Assembly (NCBI GenBank): GCA_036001225.1
Contig: DASYUM010000290.1
Coordinates: 1 to 6,992, forward strand
Direction: 5' to 3'
From: DASYUM01 sp036001225
GTDB lineage: Bacteria > Methylomirabilota > Methylomirabilia > Rokubacteriales > DASRDR01
DNA length: 6,992 nt
Shown: piece after piece, positions 6,552 through 6,992 of the stretch
How the letters are laid out: each line of letters opens with the position of its first letter
Position numbering within the stretch: position 1 is the first letter of the stretch
Notes under the pieces: model-generated
What the model saw: the letters and a program-made list of their open reading frames with translations, nothing else
Database searches by the model: none
What the model was told of the DNA's origin: nothing
Translations under genes and position numbers: made by a program

Positions 6552-6570
6552 GGTGCCGGCTCGCCGTCAA
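6541..6570 (-). promoter_or_regulatory. Candidate sigma70-like promoter of the toxin-antitoxin operon
   Basis: Reading leftward, TTGACG (6570-6565; five of six match the -35 consensus) is followed after 18 bases by TATCGT (6546-6541; four of six match the -10 consensus). Initiation would fall at about 6533-6535, only a few bases before ATG 6531, giving a nearly leaderless message. This fits the absence of any Shine-Dalgarno sequence at that ATG. Visual match only. Confidence 0.4.
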
Positions 6571-6584
6571 GAGCGCGGGCGCTC
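6571..6584. repeat. Short GC palindrome upstream of the -35 element
   Basis: GAGCGC and GCGCTC flank a two-base centre (6571-6584), directly beside the TTGACG box. It could be a second regulator site or chance; at this GC content short palindromes are frequent. Confidence 0.2.
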
Positions 6585-6598
6585 AGGTCGTCGAGCAA

Positions 6599-6634
6599 CA
6601 GGCCGGGCGGTCACTCGATGAGCCGGTCGGCCTG
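6599..6634 (-). terminator. Possible weak hairpin downstream of ilvE
   Basis: Arms CAGGCCG (6634-6628) and CGGCCTG (6605-6599) could pair in the message leaving ilvE, 32 bases past its stop. The loop is long (22 bases) and only TTG follows, so this is at best a weak or Rho-assisted stop. The rest of the 95-nt gap between the ilvE stop and the proposed toxin-antitoxin promoter shows no gene I can support. Confidence 0.25.
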
Positions 6635-6665
6635 GACGATGAACTTCAGGCGGGCGAGACCGAGC

Positions 6666-6992
6666 TCAGACCTCGACGGTCCAGCCACGGGTGTCGGGGA
6701 CCCGGGCGTACTGGATGTCCACGATGGCCTGGTAGAGCCGCTGGGTCAGCTCGCCGATCTTGCCCCCGTTGATGACGATCCGCTCGCCCTTGTAGGCGAG
6801 CTCGCCGACCGGGGAGATGACGGCGGCCGTGCCGGTCCCCCACGCCTCGCGAAGGGCCCCGCTGCGGGCGGCGGCGATCACCTCGTCGATGGCGATCGGG
6901 CGCTCGGCGACCTTGAGTCCCCCCCACTCGCGCATCAGCGTGAGGGCCGAGTCCCGGGTGACGCCGGGCAGGATGGTGCCGGTCAAGGGCGG
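6666..6992 (-). CDS. ilvE: Branched-chain amino acid aminotransferase, C-terminal part
   Basis: The reading frame enters from the right edge and ends at TGA 6668-6666, so 108 C-terminal residues are seen. The text is diagnostic of class IV PLP aminotransferases of the IlvE/BCAT type: LTGTILPGVTRDS near the start, IAIDEVIAAARSG, EAWGTGTAAVISPVGEL (49-65 of the fragment; the GTGTAA turn binds the substrate carboxylate/PLP side), and INGGKIGELTQRLYQAIVDIQYARVPDTRGW near the end. The catalytic lysine lies outside the window. The enzyme makes or degrades Leu, Ile and Val by exchanging the amino group with 2-oxoglutarate in the cytoplasm. D-amino-acid aminotransferase and aminodeoxychorismate lyase are less likely, because the GGKIGELTQRLY and terminal GW features are those of BCAT. 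The TTG at 6986 is internal, not a start. The gene is transcribed toward the toxin-antitoxin operon but separated from it by about 95 nt or more. Confidence 0.93.
   Translation of the reverse strand, partial: PPLTGTILPGVTRDSALTLMREWGGLKVAERPIAIDEVIAAARSGALREAWGTGTAAVISPVGELAYKGERIVINGGKIGELTQRLYQAIVDIQYARVPDTRGWTVEV

Noticed and set aside
6263..6598. Minus-strand frame ending at the TGA in the vapC GTGA start
   Set aside because: Its body is Arg/Gly/Pro-rich and lacks the ribbon-helix-helix motif; only its last few codons matter, as the likely ancestral end of the antitoxin.
6247..6621. Plus-strand frame opposite the antitoxin
   Set aside because: No motif and no initiation signal; the minus strand holds the recognisable antitoxin with a well-placed operator.
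6611..6665. Minus-strand stretch reading LARLKFIVQADRLIE before a TGA, like the tail of a small protein
   Set aside because: The only plausible start in frame (a GTG inside ilvE) gives about 25 residues, with no Shine-Dalgarno sequence and no recognisable family; most likely chance.

Overview
The window is about 70% GC or higher, densely coded, and uses GTG starts and short overlaps. This suggests a high-GC soil or sediment bacterium, with the permease/periplasmic-protein style of a Gram-negative (diderm) cell. Rokubacteria/Methylomirabilota-like or proteobacterial lineages would fit, but no marker here fixes the taxon.

Layout. Plus strand, 1-5886: the 3' end of a BNR/Asp-box repeat protein (1-615); an endonuclease/exonuclease/phosphatase (EEP) family hydrolase (623-1324); an ABC ATPase of the LolD/MacB class (from GTG 1339 to 2037); an 841-residue FtsX/MacB-type permease joined to it by a GTGA overlap (2034-4559); a hairpin-rich spacer (about 4560-4761); and a secreted CrtC/AttH lipocalin-like protein (ORF 4549-5886, start unresolved). 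Minus strand, 5868-6992: a VapC-type PIN-domain toxin whose 3' end overlaps the lipocalin gene tail to tail by 19 nt; its ribbon-helix-helix antitoxin upstream, with a palindrome and a possible leaderless promoter at its start; and the C-terminal third of a branched-chain amino acid aminotransferase (IlvE) running in from the right edge.

How the genes work together. The ATPase, permease and AttH-like lipocalin form a recognisable transport module: an FtsX-type ABC machine that probably works on envelope lipids or lipophilic molecules, plus a periplasmic lipocalin-fold partner. The toxin-antitoxin pair is a compact accessory module wedged between this module and the core-metabolism gene ilvE. 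The most unusual points are the antitoxin frame, which does not stop before the toxin and stays open for about 190 nt across it, and the structured, poorly coding stretch ahead of the lipocalin. I see no CRISPR array, rRNA, tRNA or insertion sequence, and no wholly new multi-gene system.
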